Shown: one piece after another, positions 35,685 to 43,455 of the stretch | Layout: each line of letters starts with the position of its first letter | Position numbering within the stretch: position 1 is the first letter of the stretch | Origin: Bradyrhizobium sp. CCGB01 | GTDB taxonomy: Bacteria; Pseudomonadota; Alphaproteobacteria; Rhizobiales; Xanthobacteraceae | Assembly: GCF_024199795.1 (NCBI RefSeq) | Contig: NZ_JANADK010000001.1 | Coordinates: forward strand, 558,001-622,000 | Direction of reading: 5' to 3' | Length of the DNA: 64,000 nt | Made by a program: the position numbers and the translations under genes | Notes under the pieces: generated by a model | Told to the model about the DNA's origin: nothing | Database searches by the model: none | Seen by the model: only the letters and a program-made list of their open reading frames with translations

Positions 35685-36899
35685 TCACTCCTGCCCCATC
35701 ACCGTCCGCGTCAGCGTGCTCCGCGCGAATTTCTTCAGCGGCATCGGCTTGCCGAACAGGAAGCCCTGCACGAGGTCGAAGCCGAGCTCGTTGGCGGCGA
35801 CGAGGTCGGCGCGGCTCTCGACGCCTTCGGCCACCGCGCCCACGCCGTAGCCATGTGAAAGCTCGACGATGTGGCGGCACACCGTGCGCTTGAGGCGGTC
35901 ATTGCCGCTGCCGGTGACGAAGTGCCGGTCGGCCTTCAGCTTGATGAAGGGAATCTTGTCCAGATCCATCAGCGAGGGCCAGTTGGCGCCGAGATTGTCG
36001 ATCGACAGGCCGATATTGTGCAGGCGCATTTCGCGCGAGACTTCGGTCAGGACATCGAGATCGCGGATTGCTTCCTCGCTGTTGATCTCGATCGTGAGCC
36101 CGCCGAAGGCCGGATGTGTCGGCACGCGGCGGCAGAGATCGCGCACCGACTGCGGCTCCTTCAGATACGACGCCGGCAGGTTGATCGAGAGATCGACCGG
36201 GCTCTGCTGCTCCAGCAGATAGTGCCAGTCCTGCACGGCGCGCTCGATCACGAACTCCGAGAGGTCGCGCAGATGCGGATCGTGCTCTTCAGGGATGAAA
36301 TAGGCCGGCGGCACCACGCCCCAGGTCGGATGGCGCATCCGCACCAGCGCCTCGGCGCCGCAGCGGATCAGCGTGCGCGCGTCGATCTTGGGCTGGTACC
36401 ACAGCTCGAGCCAGCCGGCATGAAGGGCCTCGCCGACATGCACGGCCGGGCTCGGCGCCGGCTCGTCCGGCAGCAGCATCGCGACGCGCTCGCGCAGCGT
36501 CTCCGCGGCAAAGGGCGTCGTCAGCGGCGGCAGCATCGCGAGGCCGTATTCCTCTCCGACCTGCTGCACCGCCTTGACGATGATCGACTCGCGGGCGCCG
36601 ACGGCGAGCACCTTGCCGTCGAAGGCCTCGCGGACCAGCGTCTCGAGAAATGTGCCGGGCTCGATGCCGTCGGCGGCGACGCCGAACAGGATCAGATCCG
36701 GCAGCTCGCCGGCGAGCACGGTCTTCAGCTCGTCCGCGCTGGCGCATTCGCTGGTGACGAAGCCAAGGTCCTCCAGCACTTCTGAAAGGAAGGCGCGCAG
36801 ATGGCGCTTGCCGTCGGCGACACATGCGCGCGGCGTGACTTTTCGCCGTCCGAAGGTTTTTGGCCTCCGTTCGGCGAGCTCAACAAGTTCATCGTTCAT
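35685..36899 (-). CDS. EAL-domain protein with receiver-like N-terminus, probably degenerate phosphodiesterase, 404 aa
   Basis: Residues about 25-150 look like a receiver fold without a convincing phosphoacceptor site (VADGKRHLRAFLSEVLEDLG, LPDLILFGVAADG). Residues about 165-400 form an EAL domain. The first signature reads EAL (GAEALVRM), the Asn in SINLP, the Glu in EINSEE, the Lys in IKLKAD and EGVE are present. The DDFG loop, however, reads DNLGANW, so the second metal-binding Asp is Asn. The protein may therefore bind cyclic di-GMP without cleaving it. The ATG at 36,899 has GGGAG about 10 bp upstream; an earlier ATG at 36,950 is possible. Confidence 0.82.
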   Translation of the reverse strand: MNDELVELAERRPKTFGRRKVTPRACVADGKRHLRAFLSEVLEDLGFVTSECASADELKTVLAGELPDLILFGVAADGIEPGTFLETLVREAFDGKVLAVGARESIIVKAVQQVGEEYGLAMLPPLTTPFAAETLRERVAMLLPDEPAPSPAVHVGEALHAGWLELWYQPKIDARTLIRCGAEALVRMRHPTWGVVPPAYFIPEEHDPHLRDLSEFVIERAVQDWHYLLEQQSPVDLSINLPASYLKEPQSVRDLCRRVPTHPAFGGLTIEINSEEAIRDLDVLTEVSREMRLHNIGLSIDNLGANWPSLMDLDKIPFIKLKADRHFVTGSGNDRLKRTVCRHIVELSHGYGVGAVAEGVESRADLVAANELGFDLVQGFLFGKPMPLKKFARSTLTRTVMGQE

Positions 36900-37183
36900 C
36901 GCAAACCACTCCCGTTCCGCGGCCGGTGTTAGCGACGAGAGCAGTTTCAAATAAGGAGGGCTTGAGCCGATTGTTGAATTATCTGGGTAACGTTAAAGCC
37001 TGCATCATATCTAAAATTGTTCGGATCTCCTTCGAGAAGTTTTTACGTCTGCGCGCGCGCGGCGCGCTGGACTGCGGCAATCACCGGAGATTTTCGCGGC
37101 GTTCAATCTGGCGGCATGCACGCGCAGTGTCCTGCTATTGGACGAGGCCGCGCGTGCTTCGCCCAATTCAATAATGTACGGCC

Positions 37184-37609
37184 TTAATTGGCCGTGGCCT
37201 TGTCGTGTTGAGCCATGCCGACCCCCTTGTAGTCGTAGGTCGGATAGAACTCGGTGCGATAGGGGCCCCACGCAGTGTCCTCGATGATTCGATTGACCTC
37301 GCGCAGCCGCGACGCCGGCAAACGCAGCGTGATCACCTGGCCTATGCCCATCATCACGTACCAACTCACGACCTCGACGCCCGGCGGGGGAAACGCCTTG
37401 TAGAATCCCTGCTTCTCGAGCTGCGCATTCAGCTCGTTCAACGGGCGGGATTGGTCGTGCTTGAAGAACACGGTGAGCAGCACGGCGTTGTCGGCGGTCG
37501 GCGCGGCATTGCCTTGCGGCGGCGTCGTCTGCGCCAACGTCGTCGAGCTCAGCGCCAGCGTGCCCGCAAGCAACGCCGCCATCGTCGCTGCCCGTCGGTT
37601 CGATCTCAT
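37184..37609 (-). CDS. Secreted small protein of unknown function, 141 aa
   Basis: A clear signal peptide (RRAATMAALLAGTLALSSTTLAQ, cleavage near residue 27) follows a strong GGAAGGAG ribosome-binding site, which fixes the start at 37,609. The mature part of about 115 residues has a compact alpha/beta pattern (LLTVFFKHDQ, LEKQGFYKAF, VVSWYVMMGIGQVITLRLPA). This resembles a small ferredoxin-like or dimeric alpha/beta-barrel fold, but no family is assigned. Probably periplasmic. Confidence 0.75.
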   Translation of the reverse strand: MRSNRRAATMAALLAGTLALSSTTLAQTTPPQGNAAPTADNAVLLTVFFKHDQSRPLNELNAQLEKQGFYKAFPPPGVEVVSWYVMMGIGQVITLRLPASRLREVNRIIEDTAWGPYRTEFYPTYDYKGVGMAQHDKATAN

Positions 37610-37939
37610 CGCAAGCTCCTTCCCGTCGCTCTCCCGGGTGCATCGCAGGATAGGCGCGGCGGCGGCGATCGAAGAATTCATTTTCGCGCGATGCGCGCAT
37701 TATCTCACGTCGCGCGTGACAGTTCTGCGACAATGAGCCCGGCTGGAACAGCGCAATTGTGAAGCAGATCACATGTGTCTTGCTGCACCCGCGCTATTGC
37801 TGCGCAGCCGGTGGCGGGCTGTCGAGGATTACAGCAATGACGATGCGGCGAATGATGTATTGGTGGTTCAGATTCGTGCTGTCAGGGCGATTCCTGGATC
37901 GCTTCCTGTGCCTGCCGCGTGCCCACTAGCTGCGCGATA

Positions 37940-39103
37940 TCAGGTTTGGCCGATCAATTTGCGAAATGCCGCCGCGCCGTCCTGCACGGCGTCGCGTCCC
38001 TTCCAGGCCAGATAGGACAGTTTGCCGCCGAGCGTGTCGTGGCTGCGTAGCCGGCGCGAGCCGAGAATGTGGCCGACATTCGAGGGGAAGCGGCTCACCT
38101 CGGCGGACACCAGCGCCGCGATCGCATCCATCAATTGCTGAAGGCGGATGCCCCATTCGCAACTCTCGATCCCGTCGATGCGGACCTTGAGCGCATATTC
38201 GGTGTCGTAGATTTCGGTGAGCAGGTCACGCGCGACCAGCACGCGGTTGTGCCTGAGCGCGACCCGCAGCGCGAGCCGCTTGTCGTCGAGCCGGTCGAGC
38301 ACCATGGGAACGACGCAGGCATAGGGCGTGGCGGCGACGTCGGCCGCGCTCTTGCTCGCGGCGGTCTTGGTGGCAAGGCGCACCAATTGCCAGGACGTCT
38401 TCAGGCGCCTCGCCACCAGCGCCAGCGCAAAGGGCAGCGCGTCCGGATGCGACTTCTTGAAGGCATCGAGCTGGGCGGTGATCTGGGTAACCTGGCCGTC
38501 GTCGAATTTCGCGATCTTCTCAGGCAGCTTTTCGTTGAACTTCGGCAGCGCGTCGCCGGCGCGCAGCACATGCTGCATTTTCTTCACGTCGTCGAAGGCG
38601 GTGCGCGAGGCGGTGTATTGCGTGAGCTTGGCGCGCGCGAACTCGGTGCTCTCCACTGACGCGAGGGTGCTCTCGAGGACCTTGACGACCTTGGTCTGGA
38701 AGATCGACGCGGTTTTCAGCACTTCCTTCGGGTTGTTGGCGGTGACCTGGTCGTTGATCGCCTTGATGTAGTCGCGCGCCATGGTCGGCAGCAGGTCGCG
38801 GCAGATCCACTCCCAGATCGGGGTGAGCGTGTTGCGTGAAATCCGCCCCGCATTGGCGTGCTCGGGCGCGCCGTCGATCAGGAGCAGTTCGAGCGGCGCG
38901 AAGAAATAGCGTGAGGGACTGGTGGCGCGTGCCTGGGTCGATCCGTCCTTGCGGAATTCGGCGCGCAACTTGGCCTGGATGTCGGACGAGCCCGGCATGT
39001 CGATGCCGCACAGCTCGAGCCGCTCGAGCTCGCTAAGCAGGCAGCTGCGCGACAGCGGCGTCAGCCTCTGCAAGAACTCGGACAGCCGATTGATCTCGTT
39101 CAT
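37940..39103 (-). CDS. Conserved-looking protein of unknown function, 387 aa
   Basis: A mostly helical, soluble protein with no signal peptide, no membrane helix and no motif I can name. Codon use is typical for the chromosome and the frame is long, so it is a real gene. The ATG at 39,103 (MNEINRL) is preferred to one three codons upstream. Neighbours (an exported unknown and a LuxR-type regulator) give no clue to function. Confidence 0.75.
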   Translation of the reverse strand: MNEINRLSEFLQRLTPLSRSCLLSELERLELCGIDMPGSSDIQAKLRAEFRKDGSTQARATSPSRYFFAPLELLLIDGAPEHANAGRISRNTLTPIWEWICRDLLPTMARDYIKAINDQVTANNPKEVLKTASIFQTKVVKVLESTLASVESTEFARAKLTQYTASRTAFDDVKKMQHVLRAGDALPKFNEKLPEKIAKFDDGQVTQITAQLDAFKKSHPDALPFALALVARRLKTSWQLVRLATKTAASKSAADVAATPYACVVPMVLDRLDDKRLALRVALRHNRVLVARDLLTEIYDTEYALKVRIDGIESCEWGIRLQQLMDAIAALVSAEVSRFPSNVGHILGSRRLRSHDTLGGKLSYLAWKGRDAVQDGAAAFRKLIGQT

Positions 39104-39442
39104 GGCACGCAATCTTCCGCAGCGTTTCCCGCAGGCCTACAGGCCTCATGCGTGGAGGCATTTGCGCGCTCTCAATCGTGATCAAGAGAAGCAAGTCATT
39201 GTTAATTTATCCGTAAAAGCCGGGAGGCGCGGGCGCCCGCTGGGGGTGTTGGTTAAGGAGGCTTTTCCTTGCCTGCTCAAGTTTTGGGCGAAAACCTCAA
39301 CCTCAGTTTGGTCGGCGGCGAGGGCGCACAAGCATAAATTGTGCCCATGCCGGGGTTTCAGCACAAAACTGCCAAAATCACCGTAGTCTTACGGAGCAAA
39401 AAGTTAACCACAGAGCGGCCCAGGTTCCGCTAAACGAGTCAC
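39104..39442. other. Intergenic region before the LuxR-type gene
   Basis: 339 bp with divergent flanking genes. It contains AT-rich patches (around 39,195-39,215 and 39,390-39,415) that could be promoters for the two genes, and a G/C-rich fold around 39,220-39,250. No gene, clear operator or terminator was recognised. Confidence 0.4.
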
Positions 39443-40066
39443 ATGGGGTCACAGAACGATACGGCCACCGATTCGCGGCCGTCGGAATGGTTCGAAAGCA
39501 GCACTGCTCCGACCGAAGAGCTCGATTTCGCCCGCCTGAACGCGGCCCGCGCCAAGGCCGCCGACGAGATGGCCACCGCCATCGCCCGCGAGCTCAACGG
39601 CCCCCTGACCGCGCTCCTGCTCTATATGGGCGAGATCAAGCACCACAGCGACCAGCTCGCGCCGGTTACCAGCGATCGGGCCTATCTGCAGCGCGTGGTG
39701 GAGAATGCGCTGGCGCAGACCGAGCGTGTTTGCGGCCTGGTCAAGCAGCTTGCCGGTCCTCACAAGGACGCCTTGCCGATCCCGCCCAGGACCGAGGCGG
39801 CGGAATTGAATGCCGCCCGCGCGCCGCAGCCGCAGCGCGTGCCGAGCACCGAGTTGCTGGGCCTGTCGGGCCAGAAGCGGCTGACCAAGCGCGAACGCGA
39901 GGTGCTGAGGCTGATCAGCGAGGGCTACTCGAACAAGCAGGGCGCGCTGCGGATGCAGATCAGCCCGCGTACGTTCGAGAGCCATCGCGCCGAGGCGATG
40001 CGCAAGCTCGGTGCGCGCAACACCGCGGACCTCGTCCGTGCGGCGCTGCTGCATTCGATCGATTGA
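39443..40066 (+). CDS. LuxR-type transcriptional regulator with histidine-kinase-like N-terminal helices, 207 aa
   Basis: The C-terminal LuxR/FixJ helix-turn-helix (about 142-205) has the typical LTKREREVLRLISEGYSNK and SPRTFESHRAEAMRKLGARN. The N-terminal half (about 20-110) is not a receiver domain. It resembles the dimerisation helix pair of histidine kinases (ATAIARELNGPLTALLLYMG), but the phospho-accepting His is replaced by Arg-Glu and no ATPase domain follows. It could bind a kinase or response regulator as a decoy. The start has only a weak ribosome-binding site. Confidence 0.82.
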   Translation: MGSQNDTATDSRPSEWFESSTAPTEELDFARLNAARAKAADEMATAIARELNGPLTALLLYMGEIKHHSDQLAPVTSDRAYLQRVVENALAQTERVCGLVKQLAGPHKDALPIPPRTEAAELNAARAPQPQRVPSTELLGLSGQKRLTKREREVLRLISEGYSNKQGALRMQISPRTFESHRAEAMRKLGARNTADLVRAALLHSID

Positions 40067-40145
40067 GGTTGTGTCCTGCGCCGCCGGGCGGCCGATCAAG
40101 CCCGGGATTGGCCTGATACAGAAGGGCGGGGGACCGCGATCGCGC

Positions 40146-40394
40146 TCAGAGGTAATCCTCGGCGAAAGGGCGCACGCGCGACGGCGGCCGCAGCGACTTG
40201 GACTCTTCCTTTGGCGCGTTCGGAATGATCGTGATGGTCCAGCGCGGCGGCTTGCTCGATTCCTGCTCCAGCACCGAACGAACGAAACCAGTCACCGTCG
40301 CCTCGCCAGACTTCACCGTGGCCGTCCGGCCGTTGAACTGTGCGATGCGGAAGCGACGGACCTCTTTCTGGTCCGCAGTCTCATAGGTGAACAT
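40146..40394 (-). CDS. Small protein of unknown function, 82 aa
   Basis: A short beta-rich sequence (VRRFRIAQFNGRTATVKSGE, PPRWTITIIPNAP) with a good AGGAGGG site about 7 bp upstream of the ATG at 40,394. Codon use is normal. It resembles small conserved alphaproteobacterial proteins without known function. Confidence 0.65.
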   Translation of the reverse strand: MFTYETADQKEVRRFRIAQFNGRTATVKSGEATVTGFVRSVLEQESSKPPRWTITIIPNAPKEESKSLRPPSRVRPFAEDYL

Positions 40395-40492
40395 GGAAAC
40401 CCTCCTGGTTTCCGGCGACTATCGCCACCTATGATTAGCCATCTGTGAAAATCCCAAACCGTAGAAGTACGGCGGGCTTGGCGCGCGCTTTT

Positions 40493-40870
40493 CTAGCCCT
40501 GCGGCTCCTGCGCACGCGCGGCGGCGTAGGCGGCATCCATCAGCTCCAGCAGGTCGCGGAATTCAGCCTCGCCAAGCTTGTCCGCGGTCTTCTCCAGCCG
40601 CAGCGCCAGTGCCGCGAGCCTGACATAGCCGAACGTCCCGGCCGCGCTCTTCAGCGAATGCGCTTCGCGTATGATCCTGGCAAGGTGCTGTGCGAGCGTG
40701 AGCGTGCGAAACAGTTGCAGGCGCGCGCAGGTCTCGCTCCAGAATACGTCACGGACTTCACGGGCCCCGTCCTCGCCGATCTCGCGCACCAGCACTTCAT
40801 ACGCACCCGGCTCGCGCGCGGGCTCGGCATCGAGCGCTCTTTGCATCGGTGCGGCGGTCACTTCAAACAT
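40493..40870 (-). CDS. Histidine phosphotransfer (Hpt) domain protein, 125 aa
   Basis: A stand-alone Hpt four-helix module. The phospho-accepting His lies in EAHSLKSAAGTFGY (about residue 70), the textbook Hpt signature. Such proteins shuttle phosphate between hybrid kinases and response regulators. The orphan receivers and hybrid kinase within 14 kb (48,599; 49,600; 50,344; 53,912) are candidate partners. Confidence 0.88.
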   Translation of the reverse strand: MFEVTAAPMQRALDAEPAREPGAYEVLVREIGEDGAREVRDVFWSETCARLQLFRTLTLAQHLARIIREAHSLKSAAGTFGYVRLAALALRLEKTADKLGEAEFRDLLELMDAAYAAARAQEPQG

Positions 40871-41021
40871 GGCCTGTCCTGGTCGCGGTTGGTCTGCCCC
40901 GCGGCCTGTGCGGCGCGAGGCACGCTCCCTGTCTACGGCATTCGAATTTCAGTTCCGGTAGCAGGACGATCCGTGTTTGCAGGCCGGCGTTAGCCGCCGG
41001 TTTACCAAGCCGCGGTGCCGG

Positions 41022-41720
41022 TCAGCGCGGGCCGAGCAGCCGGTCGTACTGGGCCTTCACGGTGGCGTAGCATTCGCACGCGGTCTGGCGCAGGCCATCC
41101 AGGTTGAGGATCTGGATGTGTCCGCGGCTGTAGTGAATGAAATTGGCGTGCTGCAACGTATTGGCGACCAGCGACACGCTGTTGCGGCGCGCTCCGATCA
41201 TCTGCGCCATCGCCTCCTGGGTCAGCAACAGCCGGTAGTCGCCGCTGAGGTCATGGGTGTGCAGCAGGCAACGCGACAGCCGGGACTCCACCGGATGGGC
41301 GGCGTTGCAGCCCGCGGTCTGCTGGACCTGGGCGTAGACCGCCAGCCCGTGACGGGTGAGCTGGGTCCGCAAGGTGCTGCTCTGGTCGGCCGCGTCGCGC
41401 AGCCGGTCGAGCTCCATCACGGAGGCGGCACCGGGAACCAGCACAATCGCCGTATTCAGCGCGCAGGCATCGCCCATGGTCGACAGCGTTCCGAGCAGGC
41501 TGTCGCGGCCGATCATGGCGACCTGCACATGCTCGCCCCTGGCGAGTTTCACCACCAGCGAGATGACGCCGCGGTGGGGAAAGTAGGCGCGTTTGAGCGT
41601 CTCGCCGGTCTCCACCAGGATCGCCTCATGCGGCAGATCGACCGCGCGCAGATGCGGGCGGATCAATTCGTAATCCTCCGCCGACAGCGCGGACAGGAAA
41701 CCGTTGGATGGGCGCACCAT
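41022..41720 (-). CDS. Crp/Fnr-family transcriptional regulator (copy 1), 232 aa
   Basis: A cyclic-nucleotide-binding-like domain (about residues 15-130) and a C-terminal winged helix (about 150-215, LTQEAMAQMIGARRNSVSLV). No FNR-type cysteine cluster and no canonical cAMP-contact RxS motif is visible, so the signal is unknown. The start is placed at the ATG at 41,720, where the family pattern starts; the frame continues far upstream through the neighbouring gene without coding sense. The gene beside it (41,888) is a paralogue in the same orientation. Confidence 0.88.
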   Translation of the reverse strand: MVRPSNGFLSALSAEDYELIRPHLRAVDLPHEAILVETGETLKRAYFPHRGVISLVVKLARGEHVQVAMIGRDSLLGTLSTMGDACALNTAIVLVPGAASVMELDRLRDAADQSSTLRTQLTRHGLAVYAQVQQTAGCNAAHPVESRLSRCLLHTHDLSGDYRLLLTQEAMAQMIGARRNSVSLVANTLQHANFIHYSRGHIQILNLDGLRQTACECYATVKAQYDRLLGPR

Positions 41721-41887
41721 CGTTTCCAAGACTGCCTCCGTCTCGTCAGCCCGGAATTCACCTCGAACGGGCTGCTCCCAACACGGGGAGGTTTCATCAT
41801 GTTCACGTCGGGATATATTGGCAATTGGGACAAGTTGTCCGGTTCCCATTGCCACACGGGATGCAGGCCGGTTGCGCCGAGCGATCG

Positions 41888-42598
41888 TCACCGCGGGCCT
41901 TCCAGCAGGCGCTCGTGGCAGGCCCTCACCGCCGCATAGCAGTCGCAGGACGTCGTTTCCAATGCGCGCTCGTTGACGATCTCGATCTGGCCACGGGTGT
42001 AGCGAATGACGCCGGCGCGCTGCAGCGCATTTGCGACGAGGGAGATCGCGTTGCGGCGTACGCCCATCATCTGCGCCAGCACCTCCTGTGTCAGCGGAAG
42101 CAGCTTGCTGTCGGAGAGGTCGCGGGCACGCAAGAGCCAGCGCGCCAGCCGCGCTTCGACCGGGTGCAGCGTATTGCACAGCACCGATTGCTGCGCATGC
42201 GCGAGCAGCACCTGCTCGTGGCGGATCATCAGGCCGCGGAACTGCGCGCTCGCGCCCGCCACCGCCCGGAAGGCCGCGATATCGAGGACGGAAGCTGTCC
42301 CGGGGAAGAGCACGGCGGCGTCAGTCGCTGCGATGCCGTCGGCAAGCGCTGCGCCGGCGCCCACGACGCCGTCGCAGCCCAGCATCGCGACCTCGATCAT
42401 CTGTCCCTCGGAGAGGCCCACCGTGATCGAAACCGATCCGCCATGCGGGAAGTAGACATATCTCAGTGCGGCGCCTGCCTCGGCCAAGACAGACTCCCTG
42501 ACCATTTCGACTGTCGCGAGATGGGGCCGCAGCAGATCGAAATCCGCCACGTCGAGCATTTGCAGCAACTGGTTGCACGGGTGGCCGCTCGCGGTCAT
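41888..42598 (-). CDS. Crp/Fnr-family transcriptional regulator (copy 2), 236 aa
   Basis: Similar to copy 1 along its length, with the sensor domain (about 10-130, FPHGGSVSITVGL) and the winged helix (about 150-215, LTQEVLAQMMGVRRNAISLV). The two share many positions, including the C-terminal CDCYAAV/CECYATV block with closely spaced cysteines, so they probably arose by tandem duplication. The intergenic gap to copy 1 is 167 bp. Confidence 0.88.
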   Translation of the reverse strand: MTASGHPCNQLLQMLDVADFDLLRPHLATVEMVRESVLAEAGAALRYVYFPHGGSVSITVGLSEGQMIEVAMLGCDGVVGAGAALADGIAATDAAVLFPGTASVLDIAAFRAVAGASAQFRGLMIRHEQVLLAHAQQSVLCNTLHPVEARLARWLLRARDLSDSKLLPLTQEVLAQMMGVRRNAISLVANALQRAGVIRYTRGQIEIVNERALETTSCDCYAAVRACHERLLEGPR

Positions 42599-42830
42599 GC
42601 AGGCTCAATCCGGCGCGTCGGTCGTATGATCGGCGCCGCACCTTGCGCCTCGTCCAGTTGTACGATGATAAAAACATATTATAAAGGTTGTGGCGCCGTT
42701 AATATACCCGTTGGAGGGCAGACAGCCTGCGGCATTTGCAGCGGAAATCAGAAATGCGCGCTGGTTCGCTCGGGAATTCGGGGCGACCCGTCCTGCATCG
42801 GGCGGCAGGAAAAAGTGGCAAGGGGCCATC

Positions 42831-43007
42831 ATGAGCCGGACGCATTGCATCCGCGCCGCCATCGGACGCCGGCCGAGAGCTGCGGCTTCCTTTCTCGAGC
42901 GGGCATTTTCAAGCATCCGAGACCGGATGGCGCTGGAGCTCGGCGCCGCGCGCTACCTTCGCAAGCCGCTTACGCCGGATGCGTTACTCGCCGCCATCAA
43001 GGATTGA
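42831..43007 (+). pseudogene. Fragment of a response-regulator receiver domain
   Basis: The last 30 codons (LELGAARYLRKPLTPDALLA) are the C-terminal helix of a receiver domain, including the conserved Lys-Pro pair. The phosphoacceptor half is missing, so the piece is a relic. A weak ribosome-binding site precedes the ATG at 42,831, and expression as a 58-aa peptide cannot be excluded. Confidence 0.5.
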
Positions 43008-43455
43008 CTCGCGGAGCATCGTGCTGCCGCCGCGCGATTCGGTTAGCGCGGTACCAATCGCGGTGGCCGCGAAGTAAGCGTCCGTTTACCGCAAGCGCAG
43101 CTCTTGCGGATCCCGGCACGCGAGCCGTGTGAGCGACTCTGATCGCGCGCGATTTGATTCAATTCGCGCGGCCCGTGGATATCATCCTTCGCCGGCAGGA
43201 TTTTTTCGCGCAAATCGCAGTGCTGTTATCGGAGCGTTTACCTATGGCTTTTCCCGCATGAGATGCGGCGACGCTGCTGTCGAAAAGCGCGATCGCATGC
43301 CGTCGAAGCGCAAACTTGTCTTCAATATCCGTATTAGCACGGAGGCTGAAATTAACGGGACCGTGAAAGGGGTTGTCTAACGATCCGGCAGCGCGCCTCC
43401 GCCGAATTCCAGGTGCGGCTCAGGCGTCGAAGTCCGGCTCAGTAAGGCGTAGCTC
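43008..43455. other. 448-bp intergenic region before the chemotaxis operon
   Basis: An 83-codon open frame (43,129-43,380) has no domain or good start and is not supported. CCGCAAG (43,089-43,095) and CTTGCGG (43,103-43,109) form a hairpin without a T-run. The AT-rich stretch 43,190-43,240 is a plausible location for the cheA promoter, but no sigma-factor motif was clear enough to call. Confidence 0.4.

Noticed and set aside
43129..43380. 83-codon frame upstream of cheA
   Set aside because: No domain or good start; composition does not match neighbouring genes.
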